This document shows, piece by piece, positions 7,003-7,422 of a stretch of 7,422 nt of DNA. A program made the position numbers and the translations under genes. Location: contig PWIZ01000111.1 in NCBI GenBank assembly GCA_003560175.1, positions 1 through 7,422 of the forward strand, read 5' to 3'. Origin of the DNA: Halomonas sp. (GTDB lineage: Bacteria; Pseudomonadota; Gammaproteobacteria; Pseudomonadales; Halomonadaceae). The first letter of the stretch is position 1. Each line of letters starts with the position of its first letter. The notes below the pieces were generated by a model. That model was given only the letters and a program-made list of their open reading frames with translations, had not been told where the DNA came from and ran no database searches.

Positions 7003-7422
7003 ATGAGCGAGCTATGTCGAGAACGCCTGGCCAGCCAGCTGGCTGAGGCGGTGGTCGAGGCGCTGCGACAGGACCTGGCCGGGCAGCCCCATGCCCTGCT
7101 GGTGGTCTCCGGCGGCGCCACGCCGGTGCCCTTCCTGCGGGCGCTGGCCGCCTGCGAGCTGCCCTGGTCGCGCGTCCAGGTGACCCTGGCCGACGAGCGC
7201 TGGGTCGCCCCGGATAGCGACGACAGCAACGCCCGGCTGGTGCGCGAGCCCCTGCTGCAGGGGCCGGCGGCGGCGGCCCGCTTCGTGCCCCTGACCACCG
7301 AGGATCCCACCCCCGAGCAGGGTGCCGAGACTGTGGCCCGACGCATCGCCGGCCTGGCCTGGCCGGCCAGCGCGGTGGTGCTCGGCATGGGTGGCTATGG
7401 CCACACCGCTTCGCTGTTTCCC
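7003..7422 (+). CDS. pgl: 6-phosphogluconolactonase, N-terminal part (cut by right edge)
   Basis: The first 140 residues of the cytosolic enzyme that hydrolyses 6-phosphogluconolactone, the product of Zwf, to 6-phosphogluconate. The full protein is usually about 230-240 residues, so the end lies outside the window. Family motifs appear in order: LLVVSGGATP near residue 30, TLADERWV near 62 followed by DSN, and GMGGYGHTASLFP at 128-140. The last motif usually reads GMGxDGHTASLFP; here Asp is replaced by Tyr132 (TAT at 7396-7398), one base away from GAT. His134 is retained. The ATG at 7003 has a perfect GGAGG at 6991-6995, 7 nt upstream. The gene follows zwf in the same direction, 71 bp away with a REP-like element between, and is probably co-transcribed with it under HexR control. 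Confidence 0.93.
   Translation, partial: MSELCRERLASQLAEAVVEALRQDLAGQPHALLVVSGGATPVPFLRALAACELPWSRVQVTLADERWVAPDSDDSNARLVREPLLQGPAAAARFVPLTTEDPTPEQGAETVARRIAGLAWPASAVVLGMGGYGHTASLFP

Overview
This 7.4 kb, GC-rich window reads as chromosomal DNA of a gammaproteobacterium. The glucose-6-phosphate dehydrogenase closely resembles what I remember of the Pseudomonas aeruginosa Zwf, and the divergent hexR / zwf-pgl layout is the Pseudomonas/Halomonas type. Halomonadaceae is my best guess for the host, from recall and overall style rather than any database comparison.

Left part (1-1080): a major facilitator superfamily transporter, cut by the left edge, runs leftwards. It is divergent from a small RidA-superfamily (YoaB-like) enamine/imine deaminase gene. 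The 121-bp gap between them holds a plausible sigma70 promoter for the deaminase.

Middle part (1092-4278, minus strand): a complete three-gene ABC importer of the phosphonate/phosphite/selenate-type oxyanion class. Transcription order is periplasmic binding protein, ATPase, then a permease made of two fused PhnE-like halves. The genes are tightly coupled (11-bp gap, then a 4-bp GTGA overlap), and a candidate promoter lies upstream of the binding protein. The cargo cannot be read from the window: there is no C-P lyase, phosphonatase, phosphite dehydrogenase or selenium-metabolism gene here. From memory, the binding protein most resembles the clade named 'putative selenate ABC transporter substrate-binding protein'.

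Right part (4394-7422): hexR (minus strand) faces away from zwf-pgl (plus strand). This is the entry to the Entner-Doudoroff and oxidative pentose phosphate routes. HexR is the KDPG-responsive RpiR-family repressor, and a near-consensus HexR operator (13 of 15 positions) lies in the shared intergenic region. Zwf oxidises glucose-6-phosphate to 6-phosphogluconolactone and Pgl hydrolyses the lactone. Pgl runs off the right edge and has Tyr where the family motif normally has Asp. A REP-like palindrome lies between zwf and pgl.

I see no CRISPR array, tRNA, rRNA, insertion sequence or defence system. The window looks like ordinary core and transport genes. The points most worth checking are the importer's substrate and unusual architecture, the Pgl motif change and the HexR operator.
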